The notes below the pieces were generated by a model. That model was not told where the DNA came from. It made no database searches and was given only the letters and a program-made list of their open reading frames with translations. From Rhynchopus sp. YZ270_cl-10 (taxonomy: Eukaryota; Euglenozoa; Diplonemea; Diplonemida; Diplonemidae), in NCBI GenBank assembly GCA_964035575.1, contig OZ037852.1, positions 682,001-746,000 on the forward strand: a stretch of 64,000 bases of DNA, read 5' to 3'. A program made the position numbers and the translations under genes. Positions 1 to 10,379 of this stretch are shown here, piece by piece. Within the stretch, counting starts at the first letter, position 1. Every line of letters starts with the position of its first letter.

Positions 1-387
1 TTGCACACTCCTGACCCCGCTCAATGCAGACAGCCATCAACGACATGCAAGAGCGAGCAACGCCGACAGAAGTCCTTCCCAATGGTAACGACACCCCCTC
101 AGCCCCTGAAAGACAAACTCTCTGCCAAAAAGCCAAAAAAAAGTCGTCACCTATTTCGCTGACATTGCTCAACCCCGAGGTCGACGGACGTCACATGCTA
201 ACACATGACAAGAAATAGCCCCTCAAGCACAGTCACGCGGCGAAACACACAGAGAGGCCAACCGTTCGCAATGCAGAGAGAGCAAGAAAGCGCTGAAGTA
301 TCCTTGGTAACACTGCACACAACCTCCGTCAACTGCGAGTAACAGTTCAGGAAGCGACCCCCTATTTCTGTTTACTACCGACTAAAG
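1..387. other. No supported feature
   Basis: Mixed-composition sequence with only short open frames. A 64-codon plus-strand frame from position 24 has no recognisable domain and no support beyond being open. It could be flanking DNA of the candidate exon that follows. Confidence 0.4.
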
Positions 388-697
388 TCAAGTCGCGTTA
401 ACACATTGCCTTGCAAGAACCCATACGAACCGCAGTCGCAACCTCCGTCCGGATTGTCCAGTCGCTAAGCTCTCTTGTGTAGGTCTGTCTCGTGAAGTGC
501 TGAAATGGCAGCAAACTTTTTTTGCCATCAGCACAATCGTGTCACTCAGCTCCTTGATGCCCTCCTCTTCACGCAGCACCTCCCCTCTGACTCATCTGAA
601 AGCTGTCCTCCTGCAACCCTGCTGCAGACGCCACCTTCAGATCCAGGTGTACAAGCTCATCATCCACTCTCAAAATCATTTTCCCCTCAAAAATGCA
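388..697 (-). pseudogene. Possible coiled-coil coding fragment
   Basis: Read on the minus strand, two adjacent open segments look coding. An acidic, Leu-rich segment (about 640-690 to 585) is followed, in another frame, by a charged heptad-like stretch containing REEEGIKELSDTIV (about 535-579). The pattern resembles the first half of a syntaxin-type SNARE helix, but that is only a suggestion. The frame change between the segments could be a small unspliced intron, a frameshift in a decayed gene, or a sign that only one segment is real. No start codon or full domain is visible. Confidence 0.28.
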
Positions 698-743
698 GAA
701 TTATGCGATGTCGCATAATTTGGTATATGGAGCTATTTCCCTG
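698..743 (+). repeat. Short palindromic repeat, copy 1
   Basis: Contains a hairpin built on AATTATGCGA and TCGCATAATT, followed by a shared tail ending in AGCTATTTCCCTG. The same 46-bp unit is present inverted at 36868-36913. Degraded relatives lie near 9015 and 37375-37420. This looks like a tiny MITE. Confidence 0.6.
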
Positions 744-747
744 ATTG

Positions 748-863
748 TTGGAGTAGTGTAGTTGCCTCGGTTGTGTTGCCACAGTTTGTGCAATCTCCAC
801 TGTGTTTTTTTTTGAAAATTGGTTAGTGTAGCCACCCTAGAGTGTGGTCCACTACACTCAACA
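748..863 (+). repeat. Two adjacent T-run-terminated hairpin modules (B and A')
   Basis: Module B (748-801) begins TTGGAGTAGTGTAGTTGCC and ends CAATCTCCACT before a T run. Module A' (811-863) begins TTTGAAAATTGGTTAGTG and ends GGTCCACTACAC. Related copies of B are at 28861-28912 and 46287-46340. Relatives of A are at 6262, 9041, 26508, 44651 and 55311. Both carry an AGTG-AG / CT-CACT end stem. Confidence 0.55.
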
Positions 864-1126
864 CTTCACATCATCGTGTTATTTTTTTGTTTTGTTTTGT
901 GCTGTGGCGCGGAGGGGGTGTGGACAAGCAAGAAACAAAGAGATAACAGGGAAGCTGCAATATGCAGGTCCCAAAAAAAAATGTCCTTTTTCTTCTTCTT
1001 CTCTCGCAAAGCGCAAAAACGCTGTACATTTTTTTTTTTGTGAACCCCTAAGGACAAACGGGGGGCACCTCCCTCCCTCCCTCCACCCCCTGGCCTCCCT
1101 CTCTCTCTCACTTGCTCTCATTCTGC

Positions 1127-2553
1127 TTACTTCCTCAATGCCGCCAGCTTTTTGTTCTTCTTTTCAATGTAGTACCCTTTGAACTGCGGGGTTTGGTGGA
1201 AGGCACCTATGACGGCGTCATAAAGCGGCTCGAGGTCGTAGCCAGCACGCTCCGCCTCGTCAAGGAGATCGTCTACGAGTAGTGCAAAGCCGTCGTGCAC
1301 GTCTTTCACTTTGGCAGCCGAGCCTACTAGCATGGCCTGTATTACAGATGACGTCTTCTGTGCGCGTTGGTACAGCGCCTTTGCACCCATAAAGTCGTGC
1401 AACGAAAACGCCTTCTTGATCGAAAGGGCAGTAAGATTGATGTCGCCGATAACATCTGACCGTTGCAAGATCGACTCCATCCGCTGCAGGTCGTTGACGG
1501 TCTTTGCTGCGGCAAAGAGGCCTTTTCGGATATATCTGTGATTGGTGTGTTGTGCTTGTTGTTGACAAAGAAAACAAAAACAATGACCGCTAAGGGTGGG
1601 GTAATTTCTATAAAAAAATAAAATATACTCAGATAGCCAAATCATTCCTGGCAGGGATCAATCAAAGGCAATCCTCTTTGCAGAGAAATAGAGCCTTTTG
1701 TGGTTGTCTTTCTTTGTGTCTTTTGGGAAACATTTGAATACCTTACGTGCACCTGCCCGAAACGCTCTTTCAGAAGCTTCATTATCCTGAGCAGGTCTTG
1801 CACACTTTCTGCACGCTCCAGCACTGCGTGCACCACCTCTGAGTTCCCCCCTTTATCATGCTCATACTCCAGGGGCGAGATGCCGGGGGCTTCTATATGC
1901 TGTTTGAAGAGGTCCCATATTTCGTCCAATGTGGCAGACTTCGCGCCTCTGCAGGTGAGTGCACCGAGGACGGCCCTGTCGTAGGAGACAGACGACTCTG
2001 CCATGCGTTGCAGAACGCCATGAAAGGTCTTTGGTGTCACCGCCGCCTGAATGATCAAAGCATACACCGGGCCTATGGGGCTGATCTTGCTCCTTTGCAT
2101 ATGCTCGAGGAAGCGGAATGCGTCGGGTATGCCGTCCTCACCTCGCACCTCAAGGAGGTACGCCACGGCTGTCTGGTACGGCCCTGCGTCGGGCCCTTTG
2201 ATGACCTGCATTGCGTTGAGGATGGGCGACATGTTAGCGTAGGTCGCAGAGGTGGGGGTGCGGAAGCGCGACCGGAGGAAGCTCGCGGAGAGAGTGTCGC
2301 GTCCCTGCCGTTTGTCCTCTCTCTCGAGGAGGATGGCCTTCCGTTCGTAGCGACGTCGGTGTGTCAGCTTTGTCTTTGGTCGTTGCTGGTGGATTTCCTG
2401 CGTCCGTTCGCTCTCCAGCATGTTCTCCTCCTGCACCTTCTGCCTCGAAGGGTGCACAGACAAAGCAGATGTGTCCACTCCTGTGCACCATCGTCGCCCA
2501 ACAGAGGCATGCAACAGAGTAGGGAGCTTTCCTGCAAGGAATCGTGTCGCCAT
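1127..2553 (-). CDS. PPR-like helical-repeat protein, probably mitochondrial
   Basis: Two-exon model: exon 1 is 2553-1742 and exon 2 is 1535-1127, with a 206-nt intron (GTATTC...ATCACAG). The exons sum to 1221 nt, giving 406 residues in one frame. The start at 2553 was chosen because the context is ACACAATGG and the first residues (MATRFLAGKLPTLLHASVGR) are basic and hydroxylated, like a mitochondrial presequence. Residues 40-110 are highly charged. The rest is alpha-helical, with tandem segments such as YALIIQAAVTPKTFHGVLQRM that resemble pentatricopeptide repeats. If so, it would bind organellar RNA; this is inferred from pattern only. It lies just downstream of the ankyrin gene on the same strand, and its first exon is duplicated at 4851-5590. 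Gene existence is likely; the family call is moderate. Confidence 0.7.
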
Positions 2554-2930
2554 TGTGTTGTGTATTTCTAAGGTAGTTTTCGCGTGGTTTCGTTCCCGAG
2601 AATCCCCAAAATAACAGTGATTTATTCCTTTTCGTTTTTTGGCCATCCACAATAATTCGCTCTGAATAAAGAAAACGAAAACTTTAAACGAATCCCCAGT
2701 AAGGAATCCTGAAGGAAACTCAGTTTACATGCATGAAAAGACAACCCCAACGAAGCTGCACACAAGAATGGCGCAACTTAAGGAGAATGTCAGGCATTGT
2801 TCTCACGCTCAGTGTCTGCCCCTGCATCAATGAGCACCTGCACCACGTCTGCATGTTTTCCTTGCACAGCACAGTGCAACGCAGTGTCGTTGTCGCTGTC
2901 TTGGTGATTCAGGTCCACCTCCGGCAAGCT
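1812..2930. repeat. Tandem segmental duplication, unit A
   Basis: About 1.12 kb nearly identical to 4849-5967, at a constant offset of 3037 bp. It covers most of PPR-like exon 1, the intergenic spacer and the 3' end of the ankyrin gene. Only scattered substitutions are visible, so the duplication is recent. Confidence 0.9.
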
Positions 2931-4166
2931 CACAAGATAGCGCACAGTATCGGTGTGTCCAAAATACGCTGCAAGGGTAAGACACGTGTCTCTTTCGGCG
3001 TCTGTGTCACGCACATCCGCACCTGCTTCGACCAACATCTTCACAGTTGTGAGTTCTCCTGAAATGCTAGCCACGTGCAGAGGCGAGCGTCCTTTAGCAT
3101 TCTTTGTCTCAATATCTGCCCCTGCATCAATGAGGACCTCCACCACGGCAGCATGTTTTTGATGCACGGCAATGTGCAACGGAGTGTAGTTATTGGTGTC
3201 TTGGTGATTCAGGTCCACCTCCGGCAAGCTCACAAGATAGCGCACAATATCGGTGTGTCCATCATACGCTGCAAGGAGAAGACACGTGGCTCTGTCGTCT
3301 TCTGTGGCACGCACATCCGCACCTGCTTTGACCAACTTCGTCACAGTTGTGAGTTCTCCTGAAATGCTAGCCACGTGCAAAGGCGAGCGTCCATCAACAT
3401 TCTTCGTCTCAATGTCTGCCCCTGCATCAATGAGCACCTGCACCACGTCTGCATGTTTTTCTTGCACAGCATAGTGCAACGGAGTGTAGTTCTTGGTGTC
3501 TTGGTGATTCAGGTCCACCTCAGGCAAGCTCACAAGATAGCGCACAGCATCGGTGTGTCCAAAATACGCTGCATGGATAAGACAGGTGCGTCTCTCGGCG
3601 TCTGTGGCACGCACATCCGCACCTGCTTCGACCAACATCTTCACAGTTGTGAGTGCTCCTAAAAGGCTGGCCAAGTGCAAAGGCGAACGTCCTTTGTCGT
3701 TCTTTGTCTCGATATCTGCCCCTGCACCGATGAATACCTGACACACTGCAGGGTCCTCCCACATGGCTGGACAAAGGCGCAACGTCTGACCTGCACTGTC
3801 CTCGGATTCGTGTGGGACAAAGGCGACCTTGCTGCAGGCTGACTTCCAATGCTGCAAGAGGACCTCCGTGCACGCAGTGTGGTCTGCGTGGACACACTCA
3901 CTCAGCAGGATCCCGAAGCCCATCTGCGTTGTCTCGACATACGGAAGAAGCAGTGTGAGGCATTCATTGTGGTTCCCTCTGCATGCCTCGTGCACAGCTT
4001 CGAAGGCGACCGTTTCCGTTTTGCTGCCTGGGGAGAGCTTCTTGAGTGCTGCCCGCACGGCAGCAGTGTTGCCGTTCCTGACAGCCTCCAGCAGGTCCTT
4101 GTCAGAAAGCTTTCTTCTTTTTGGTGGGTTCTGGTTTGGTGTGCTGTCTGCAGAACGCTTCGACAT
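2790..4166 (-). CDS. Ankyrin-repeat protein, paralog 1
   Basis: A single-exon frame of 458 residues. The start at 4166 is used because all three paralogs in the window share the N-terminus beginning there (MSKRSADSTPNQNPPKRRK) and the context AACACCATG; the frame stays open upstream but that part is not conserved. A short basic N-terminus (possible nuclear signal KRRK) is followed by about 120 residues of degenerate helical repeats and then by classic 33-residue ankyrin repeats (GRSPLHLAS..GALTTVKMLVEAGADV). The DNA of the repeat region is three near-identical 300-bp modules, each encoding three ankyrin repeats. Such proteins are binding scaffolds; the partner is unknown. A TTATAT (ATATAA on the coding strand) sits 41-46 nt upstream of the ATG. 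Confidence 0.88.
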   Translation of the reverse strand: MSKRSADSTPNQNPPKRRKLSDKDLLEAVRNGNTAAVRAALKKLSPGSKTETVAFEAVHEACRGNHNECLTLLLPYVETTQMGFGILLSECVHADHTACTEVLLQHWKSACSKVAFVPHESEDSAGQTLRLCPAMWEDPAVCQVFIGAGADIETKNDKGRSPLHLASLLGALTTVKMLVEAGADVRATDAERRTCLIHAAYFGHTDAVRYLVSLPEVDLNHQDTKNYTPLHYAVQEKHADVVQVLIDAGADIETKNVDGRSPLHVASISGELTTVTKLVKAGADVRATEDDRATCLLLAAYDGHTDIVRYLVSLPEVDLNHQDTNNYTPLHIAVHQKHAAVVEVLIDAGADIETKNAKGRSPLHVASISGELTTVKMLVEAGADVRDTDAERDTCLTLAAYFGHTDTVRYLVSLPEVDLNHQDSDNDTALHCAVQGKHADVVQVLIDAGADTERENNA

Positions 4167-4206
4167 GGTGTTGTGTGTATTGCTGTGAGGTTGATGATGC
4201 TTTGTG

Positions 4207-4212
4207 TTATAT
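4207..4212 (-). promoter_or_regulatory. Candidate TATA box of ankyrin paralog 1
   Basis: ATATAA on the minus strand, 41-46 nt before the chosen start. The same element sits at the same distance in paralog 2 and is mutated in paralog 3. The cyclase gene has TATATA at a similar distance. This implies very short 5' untranslated regions. Confidence 0.35.
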
Positions 4213-4389
4213 GCGAGGTTGCGGGGATGGAGGGAAGGAGTAACAAAAGAAGCTAAAGGGACTGTTCTTGTACAACGTTCTGTCAATGCACTACCACAGG
4301 CGGTGCAGTTTGCGTAGCGGAGTTGCGCGGGTGTACCGGGCACGTCCTTTGGGGGTGATTCATGGCAGCAGCTGTACTATCAGAACGAA

Positions 4390-4850
4390 AATGGAAGAGA
4401 TTGCTTCAAGAAGATTTCTAGTTTTCCACCTGATTTTGACCCGAGTTTGGCGGTGTTGAGCGGTGTATGCACAGAAGTGTCTTCAAGAGTGTTTCATGCT
4501 CCAGTTGCTGGGGAGCTTTGCTGCCTTGCAGCGTTATTGTTATTCGGGACAAGGCAACATCCTTGTTTACTATCATAGCCGGTAGCACACGGCAGAGTTG
4601 CCCTTCAAGGATGTACATGGTGTGGTGAGGTCGAATGCATACCGTTCTCATTGCCAGTCAGGCCCAAACAAAAGGAGTGGAGAAGGTGGGGGTGGGGACA
4701 CACGACATACGTATGTAAAAGCAGTGGGTGGGGGATACAGACTCATTGTAGTGCACGTTTGCGTCAAATATAGAGGGGTGTGGAGCGGTGAGTGTGAGGA
4801 CTTTGTAAAAAGCTGCACCCGTTTTTGCGGGTGTTGAGGAAGTTGCCGCA
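4390..4850. repeat. 5' flank shared by ankyrin paralogs 1 and 2
   Basis: About 460 bp upstream of paralog 1 align with about 19130-19575 upstream of paralog 2, with one gap where the copies differ by about 40 bp. The reading frames in it are not conserved, so it is treated as non-coding flank carried along in a larger duplication. It ends abruptly at about 4850, where the truncated PPR copy begins. Confidence 0.75.
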
Positions 4851-5590
4851 CGCTCCAGCACTGCGTGCACCACCTCTGAGTTACCCCCTTTATCATGCTC
4901 ATACTCCAGGGGCGAGATGCCGGGGGCTTCTATATGCTGTTTGAAGAGGACCCATATTTCGTCCAATGTGGCAGACTTCGCGCCTCTGCAGGTGAGCGCA
5001 CCGAGGACGGCCCTGTCGTAGGAGACAGACGACTCTGCCATGCGTTGCAGAACGCCATGAAAGGTCTTTGGTGTCACCGCCGCCTGAATGATCAAAGCAT
5101 ACACCGGGCCTATGGGGCTGATCTTGCTCCTTTGCATATGCTCGAGGAAGCGGAATGCGTCGGGTATGCCGTCCTCACCTCGCACCTCAAGGAGGTACGC
5201 CACGGCTGTCTGGTACGGCCCTGCGTCGGGCCCTTTGATGACCTGCATTGCGTTGAGGATGGGCGACATGTTAGCGTAGGTCGCAGAGGTGGGGGTGCGG
5301 AAGCGCGACCGGAGGAAGCTCGCGGAGAGAGTGTCGCGTCCCTGCCGTTTGTCCTCTCTCTCGAGGAGGATGGCCTTCCGTTCGTAGCGACGTCGGTGTG
5401 TCAGCTTTGTCTTTGGTCGTTGCTGGTGGATTTCCTGCGTCCGTTCGTTCTCCAGCATGTTCTCCTCCTGCACCTTCTGCCTCGAAGGGTGCACAGACAA
5501 AGCAGATGTGTCCACTCCTGTGCACCATCGTCGCCCAACAGAGGCATGCAACAGAGTAGGGAGCTTTCCTGCAAGGAATCGTGTCGCCAT
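4658..5590 (-). pseudogene. Truncated copy of the PPR-like gene
   Basis: From 5590 to about 4851 this is a near-perfect copy of exon 1 of the PPR-like gene (same start and presequence, one or two residue changes). After ...VVHAVLERA it runs into the foreign 5' flank of ankyrin paralog 1 and stays open for about 62 codons to a stop at 4658. The second exon and the splice donor are missing. It is either a dead duplicate or a young chimera of the PPR-like N-terminus with a random tail. Confidence 0.8.
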
Positions 5591-5967
5591 TGTGTTGTGT
5601 ATTTCTAAGGTAGTTTTCGCGTGGTTTCGTCCCCGAGAATCCCCAAAATAACAGTGATTTATTCCTTTTCGTTTTTTGGCTGTCCACAATAATTCGCTCT
5701 GAATAAAGAAAGCGAAAACTTTAAACGAATCCCCAGTAAGGAATCCTGAAGGAAACTCAGTTTACATGCATGAAAATACAACTCCAACTAAGCTGCACAC
5801 AAGAATGGCGCAACTTAAGGAGAATGTCCGGCATTGTTCTAACGCTCAGTGTCTGCCCCTGCATCAATGAGCACCTGCACCACATCTTCATGTTTTCCTT
5901 GCACAGCACAGTGCAACGCAGTGTCGTTGTCGCTGCCTTGGTGATCCAAGCCCACTTCTGGCAAGCA
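4849..5967. repeat. Tandem segmental duplication, unit B
   Basis: Partner of 1812-2930. Similarity begins sharply near 4849 and fades near 5967, inside the ankyrin coding sequence. Confidence 0.9.
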
Positions 5968-5970
5968 CAC
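5839..5970 (-). pseudogene. Ankyrin gene 3' fragment
   Basis: Encodes only the last 45 or so residues of the ankyrin family (LPEVGLDHQGSDNDTALHCA... to DAGADTER). It is cut off upstream at about 5970 by unrelated sequence, at the right-hand border of the tandem duplication. Confidence 0.85.
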
Positions 5971-6261
5971 AAGTTGTGACTGACGACTCCAAAATAGCAC
6001 TTTATCACACCCCCCTTTCAGCCACACCATTCACGGTATACTAAGCGTACGTAAGAGTTACATACATGACACTGAGATAGGTATTAGGGGTTGAGGGGTT
6101 TTGAGGGGTAAATAGGGAGCGTTTAAAAAAAAAAAATGGGAGATGTGGGGGGGCTGGCGTTTTATGTTATTTGTGAATGCACAAACCGAATCTTAAGCAA
6201 TACGCTGAAGAGAAGTTGCATTGTGGGTGTTGTTCTTCTTATTTCGTTCTTTTTTCCTTAC

Positions 6262-6324
6262 TTTGAAAACTTGGTTGTATTAGTGCAGACACCCGAGGAT
6301 GAACTACACTATTTCTTTTTTTCC
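6262..6324 (+). repeat. Hairpin module A, copy 1
   Basis: Begins TTTGAAAACTTGGTTG, contains CACCCGAGGATGAACT, and ends in a T-rich run. Other copies are at 26508-26550, 44651-44717 and 55311-55365. A module of another family (TTTGAAACAACAAAGCCC) lies just downstream at 6361-6415. Confidence 0.55.
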
Positions 6325-6639
6325 CCGGACAAAATGGGGATGAGAGGGGTGGGTCTGAATTTTGACTTTGAAACAACAAAGCCCTGTTACCTTGATACAT
6401 GACAGGTGCACCGGGTGCACCCCAAATCATTCAATGAATATGGATGAGCTGCAAGGCAATTTTATTATCTTTCAAATAAAATGAGACTGGGAAACGTATT
6501 GGTAGAGAATTTTGAAGAAAAAAAAACGCAGAAATCGGATTGTTGCCCTTTTTTCCTTTTTTGAAATGTTCCCGTTGCCAAATGAAAGACACGGCCAAAG
6601 AAATAAAACCTGAAAGAGTGTATTAGTTGAGTACCCTTC

Positions 6640-7071
6640 TCAGGAAACTCCATTCGAAGTAGACTTGACATAGAACAGCCCTTTCGTGATAGTGGACCTT
6701 TGGTACAGTACTGTCTCGAGAGGGATGGAAAAGAGAAAGATACGCTCAAAAGCGCAGAACGCGCTGGACAGAAGAGGTTGGGACAAATGAAAATCTAAGC
6801 ATCGCCTAGATTCGTCGCCAAATATTGAAAATAAAAATGAAAATAAGCCCCCCCAGCAGTCAGGCCAGGGAGCCACGTAACAAGGCTCGACTGCCACATA
6901 GTGGGGGGAGATCTGTGCAGCCTGTATATTCCCCCCGAATTTCGTGGTAAATGGGGAGGCGCTTCCGTTTAACGGCAACCCACAAGAGTAGAACAACAAC
7001 CAAACTTTTGAGAAACAGACGCCAATGAGACCTAGAGTCTCTCTTCTTACTTGTGTGCTACAGACAAACAT
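6640..7071 (-). CDS. Hypothetical ORF, cysteine- and aromatic-rich
   Basis: An open frame of 143 codons from the ATG at 7071. The product is rich in Cys, Phe and Pro (for example YVAPWPDCWGGLFSFLF), with hydrophobic patches but no clear signal peptide or domain. There is no paralog in the window and no support from neighbours. In DNA this repeat-rich an open frame of this length can arise by chance. Confidence 0.22.
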   Translation of the reverse strand: MFVCSTQVRRETLGLIGVCFSKVWLLFYSCGLPLNGSASPFTTKFGGNIQAAQISPHYVAVEPCYVAPWPDCWGGLFSFLFSIFGDESRRCLDFHLSQPLLSSAFCAFERIFLFSIPLETVLYQRSTITKGLFYVKSTSNGVS

Positions 7072-7209
7072 GACAACGCTAACCACGACTGCCACGGCAG
7101 AGCGGGGTCCCTAACGGTTCACTGGGGGGGATCCACATAGATAAGGAAAACAAAAAATACGAAAGCAAGGAAGAAAACCAGTAGAAAAAAAAAAAAAAAA
7201 TAGCTATTT

Positions 7210-7354
7210 ATTGGAGTGAAAATAAGTCGTTTTTTTCACCGAGTTGGTGTTTTCAACCCGAGTTACTTTAATTCACGAGCGAAGCGAGTGAATTAAAGTC
7301 ACGAGGGTTGAAAACACCAACGAGGTGGAAAAAACGCTTATTTTCTACTCCAAG
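7210..7354. mobile_element. 145-bp foldback element
   Basis: A near-perfect palindrome. The arms start TTGGAGTGAAAATAAG and end CTTATTTTCTACTCCAA, and meet at GAGCGAAGCG near 7278. There are no internal genes. It is a typical foldback MITE; I see no clear target duplication. Confidence 0.75.
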
Positions 7355-7369
7355 ACATAATTTTATCCA

Positions 7370-7500
7370 TAAGTGTGAAGCTTTATTTTCCGAGCCCGCC
7401 CAAGTGTCGTGTGAGACCTGTAGTGTGGATCTCCAGTGTCTTGCACCGCTTCTTCTGAGCCCAACGCTGTTTGGCCTGTCGACGTACTAAATACGAAGAC
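7370..7500 (-). pseudogene. Diverged fragment related to the 13.2-14.1 kb remnant
   Basis: DNA similarity to 13915-13990 and 63815-63900 is visible around CCAACGC-TGTTTGGCCTGTC and ACGAAGACAGG. Read on the minus strand it gives a basic segment with RRQAK and KKRC, comparable to the piggyBac-like C-terminus suggested there. Old and short. Confidence 0.4.
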
Positions 7501-8157
7501 AGGGGGGCGGTGCCAACAATTTTCCAATGATGTAACGTTTATCTGATTGATTTATCGTTTGATGTGTCCTACTTCACCTGCACACCCAAGGTTATTGAAC
7601 GATACTTTCAAGCGATACTTCGTTATGTCATTGGGGGTACTGGTACTGGGTACCTGGGGAAAACACGTACGTTTTTGTTCGCGATAACACGCACACTTTT
7701 TGTACGTGATATCGCAATTTACCCTAAAATATATTACCTCCGCTGACATAGCTCGAGGGCTACTCCAACAAGTTTGTAGCTACCACCATGCACACCCGCC
7801 CCCACCCCAGTCCAGATACCCTGGGGGAAAAAAAAAACTCAAAAAAAATAGGGTGAGTTTGGGGGTGTTTGGGGGCTTAAGACGGGTGAAAAAAAACGGT
7901 GAAAATAAAATTTTTATTTTCACACCCCTCCACGTACTTTTGGGTGGGCGAGGAAAATAAAGCTTCACGCGCGTGGATAAAAAAAAAAATAAGTGAAGTT
8001 GAAAAGCAGGGGTGCTCATAAAACAGGGGTTTGGCGGGGTCATAAGTCATATCTCGAATTCGAGATATGACGGTTTTCAGATATGAGATATGATCCAAAA
8101 AAAAAAAAAAACCTGGTGGAAAAAAATTTTTGGTGGTGAAAAAAAGGGGGTATGGGG

Positions 8158-8310
8158 TGCATTTTTGGGCGTTTTTGTCAATCGCATCGTCCGATTCGGT
8201 GCGATTGCAGAAAGTGATGGGGTCATTTTGGAAAAATGGACAAAATTTTATTGACTTAAATTTTTTCAAAATATGAACCCATACTCGTAAACAAGGGTCA
8301 TTTTCAGGTT
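8158..8310 (+). repeat. GGGGTCA-core dispersed repeat
   Basis: Carries GTGATGGGGTCATTTTGG, then AAATGGACAAAATTTT and AATATGAACCCATACTC. A second, similar copy lies at 8610-8720, within the same AT-rich block. See the family description in the findings. Confidence 0.7.
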
Positions 8311-8359
8311 TGAAAACCCAACTTCAGATGAAATTGTGGTGTTTTGAGTGGGAACACAG

Positions 8360-8391
8360 TAGCGCCGCAGGCGCACGGTACCCAACTTTTG
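8360..8391 (+). repeat. Variable hairpin plus CGGTAC-CAAC motif
   Basis: GCGCCGCAGGCGC followed by ACGGTACCCAACTTTT. The same two-part arrangement recurs at 15215-15260, 15330-15365, 15420-15447 and 46052-46080, and inverted at 37965-37990. Confidence 0.5.
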
Positions 8392-8609
8392 TCTTTTTTC
8401 TTTTTCCCTTTTCTCTGCTTTCTTTTGATTGTGCGAGCCGATTGCTCTCCACGGTGGGGTCATATGTGTGTGCAAAAACACTCTGAAGTACCCTTACTGT
8501 GAAATATGAGATTCTCTGGTTTTAGTAAGGAAAAACGTACCGAGCAAAATCGTCAAAAATCTACGGTAGTCGGGGTGCGGGATTCGTGACCCAAAACATC
8601 GGTTTTTGG

Positions 8610-8720
8610 CATTTCTGAATCTTTTCCAGAAAGCGGTGGGGTCATTTCGAAAAAATGGACAAAATTTTAGTGACTTAAATTTTCACAAAATATGAACCCA
8701 TACTCTTAAACAAGGGTAAA
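8610..8720 (+). repeat. GGGGTCA-core dispersed repeat
   Basis: AAGCGGTGGGGTCATTTCG, then AAATGGACAAAATTTTAG and AATATGAACCCATACTC. Very similar to the copies at 8158 and 60478, but with a different left arm. Confidence 0.7.
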
Positions 8721-9040
8721 AAAAATTTAAAAAAAAAAAAAAATCAGGATCATATGTCATATCTCGTATGAGCACCCCTGGTTGAAAAGTGCGAAAAAAA
8801 AAAAATGTCTCTAGGGCGTAAAACACTCACTCCGTGGGGGAAAAAAAGGTTCTACAAACTACAAAGGAAAAAAAAAAGACAATGAAAATAAACCCCATTT
8901 TGGGTTTGTATTTTGACAATGGGCCAGAGGACTTATGACTGTTGTGTCCTCTGCCCTGATTCGCCCACCGCACAACCCAGCTAAGGATGATGCCATGGGA
9001 CACATACACAGTGCATTATGCGATAATTCATTTCGTTTTT

Positions 9041-9104
9041 TTTGAAAACTTGGTTGGTGTAGCCACCCTAGAGTGTGCTCCACAAAACTAATTTTTTTTT
9101 TTTC
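9041..9104 (+). repeat. Hairpin module A', copy 2
   Basis: TTTTGAAAACTTGGTTGG, then AGCCACCCTAGAGTGTG and a T run. It matches the module at 811-863, and both are preceded by remnants of the ATTATGCGA palindrome. Confidence 0.55.
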
Positions 9105-9946
9105 CGTCATACCCTTTCCCACGCACTGCACCCCCCCCACCGCAAAGTGCAAAAGGAAGAACGCTGGAATGAATGCACACCACACCTCATTTTGGAGATA
9201 ATGGCCACAATGCTTATACTGAAGAAAACAACAAGGGTCAGCCCCTTCACAGGATGGCTGGCAGTAGGAAATACGTAACAGATGGAAGGGAAAAGGAGAA
9301 AGGGGAGGAGGAAGCGCTACAACAGCTGCAGCACCACGCACAGTACCTCCAACCAGGGCTTATTCCAGATGCTTCTTAGAGGGAAGCTTCTTCTATGGGT
9401 GCTGACACCCGCTCATATCCCTCAAAAAAATAGAGTAATAGAAATCCTGGAAATAGCCCTGCCTCCGAAAGGGGCAAAAAAAAAATAGTACCGGCGGCGT
9501 GTTCGTGCAAAGAGTATTGTGCACTGACGTCCAAGGGCGTCTGTTCCTTGTTCTTGCACGAAGCTCCGTCCGCTATTGATTTTATTTTTGCACGGAGGAG
9601 AGGAAAGGGGATTGGGGGGGAGGGGGGTAGGGGGTAGCAAACCCCACGTAAAAAGTGAGGCAAAAGTGTTTTTTCAGATTTCCGAAAAAAAAATGTTTTC
9701 TATGTCATTCTGACCATACTCTCCGACCCATACCCCCCAAAAAACACCCCCTGACTCGGTTTCCACCCGAAATAGCACTTTCTGTGCCCAAAAATGGACA
9801 AATTGTATTAAAAAACAAGTACAGACCTATTCACATAAATTGTAATTTGTAATTTATAGGCCTTTTTGAAAAAGGGCATTTTTATTTTAAATAACAGTTT
9901 TTATATTACAATTTTCAAAAATACCTTCCCGGATTACGCACTCTCC

Positions 9947-10337
9947 GTCCTGGGCTGGACGTTAAATTGCATCCGGGGGCCCTTTTGTGGCACTCCTCCT
10001 GAAACTCTATGAAGGTCTGACCTGAGGGTAAAAGGTGCTGGGTATGCTACCCTGGGTGCTGAAGGCAGGCACACAACATGTGTGGAGGGACCTGCAGAGC
10101 CCTAGCCAGTGAAGCCAAGGAGGCCCCCCTAGGAAACTAGGGAACGGATTGGAAGAGACCTCGCCGGTAGCCGGGAACCCTCCCTGGGCTAGTACAATGA
10201 TGAAACTTCAATCTAAAGTCCACACCCATGTGGCGGCCGCTTTGGCATGCGTCTGTAAGGACAGCCTTGACTGATACTTTCTGTATTAGCACACGATTGC
10301 CTCCCTGAAGGCTACGTAGCTACCTGAGTACAAAAAA
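9947..10337 (+). mobile_element. SINE, 5'-truncated copy (no tRNA head)
   Basis: Positions 9947-10331 are collinear with 24166-24550. I see one substitution in 385 bp and no indel. The copy lacks the tRNA-like head and ends in a short A tail. It is a very recent retroposon copy that was truncated at the 5' end during insertion. No target duplication is evident. Confidence 0.93.
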
Positions 10338-10379
10338 TAGTAATTTTATCGCCCCCCGCCCCAGCTCGTTTTTGTCCAC

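Noticed and set aside
1858-2571. 237-codon plus-strand ORF, also present at 4895-5608
   Set aside because: Antisense shadow of PPR-like exon 1. Its conservation reflects the tandem duplication.
4418-4651. Upstream coding exon of ankyrin paralog 1
   Set aside because: The matching region upstream of paralog 2 is interrupted by stops, so the flank is not conserved as protein.
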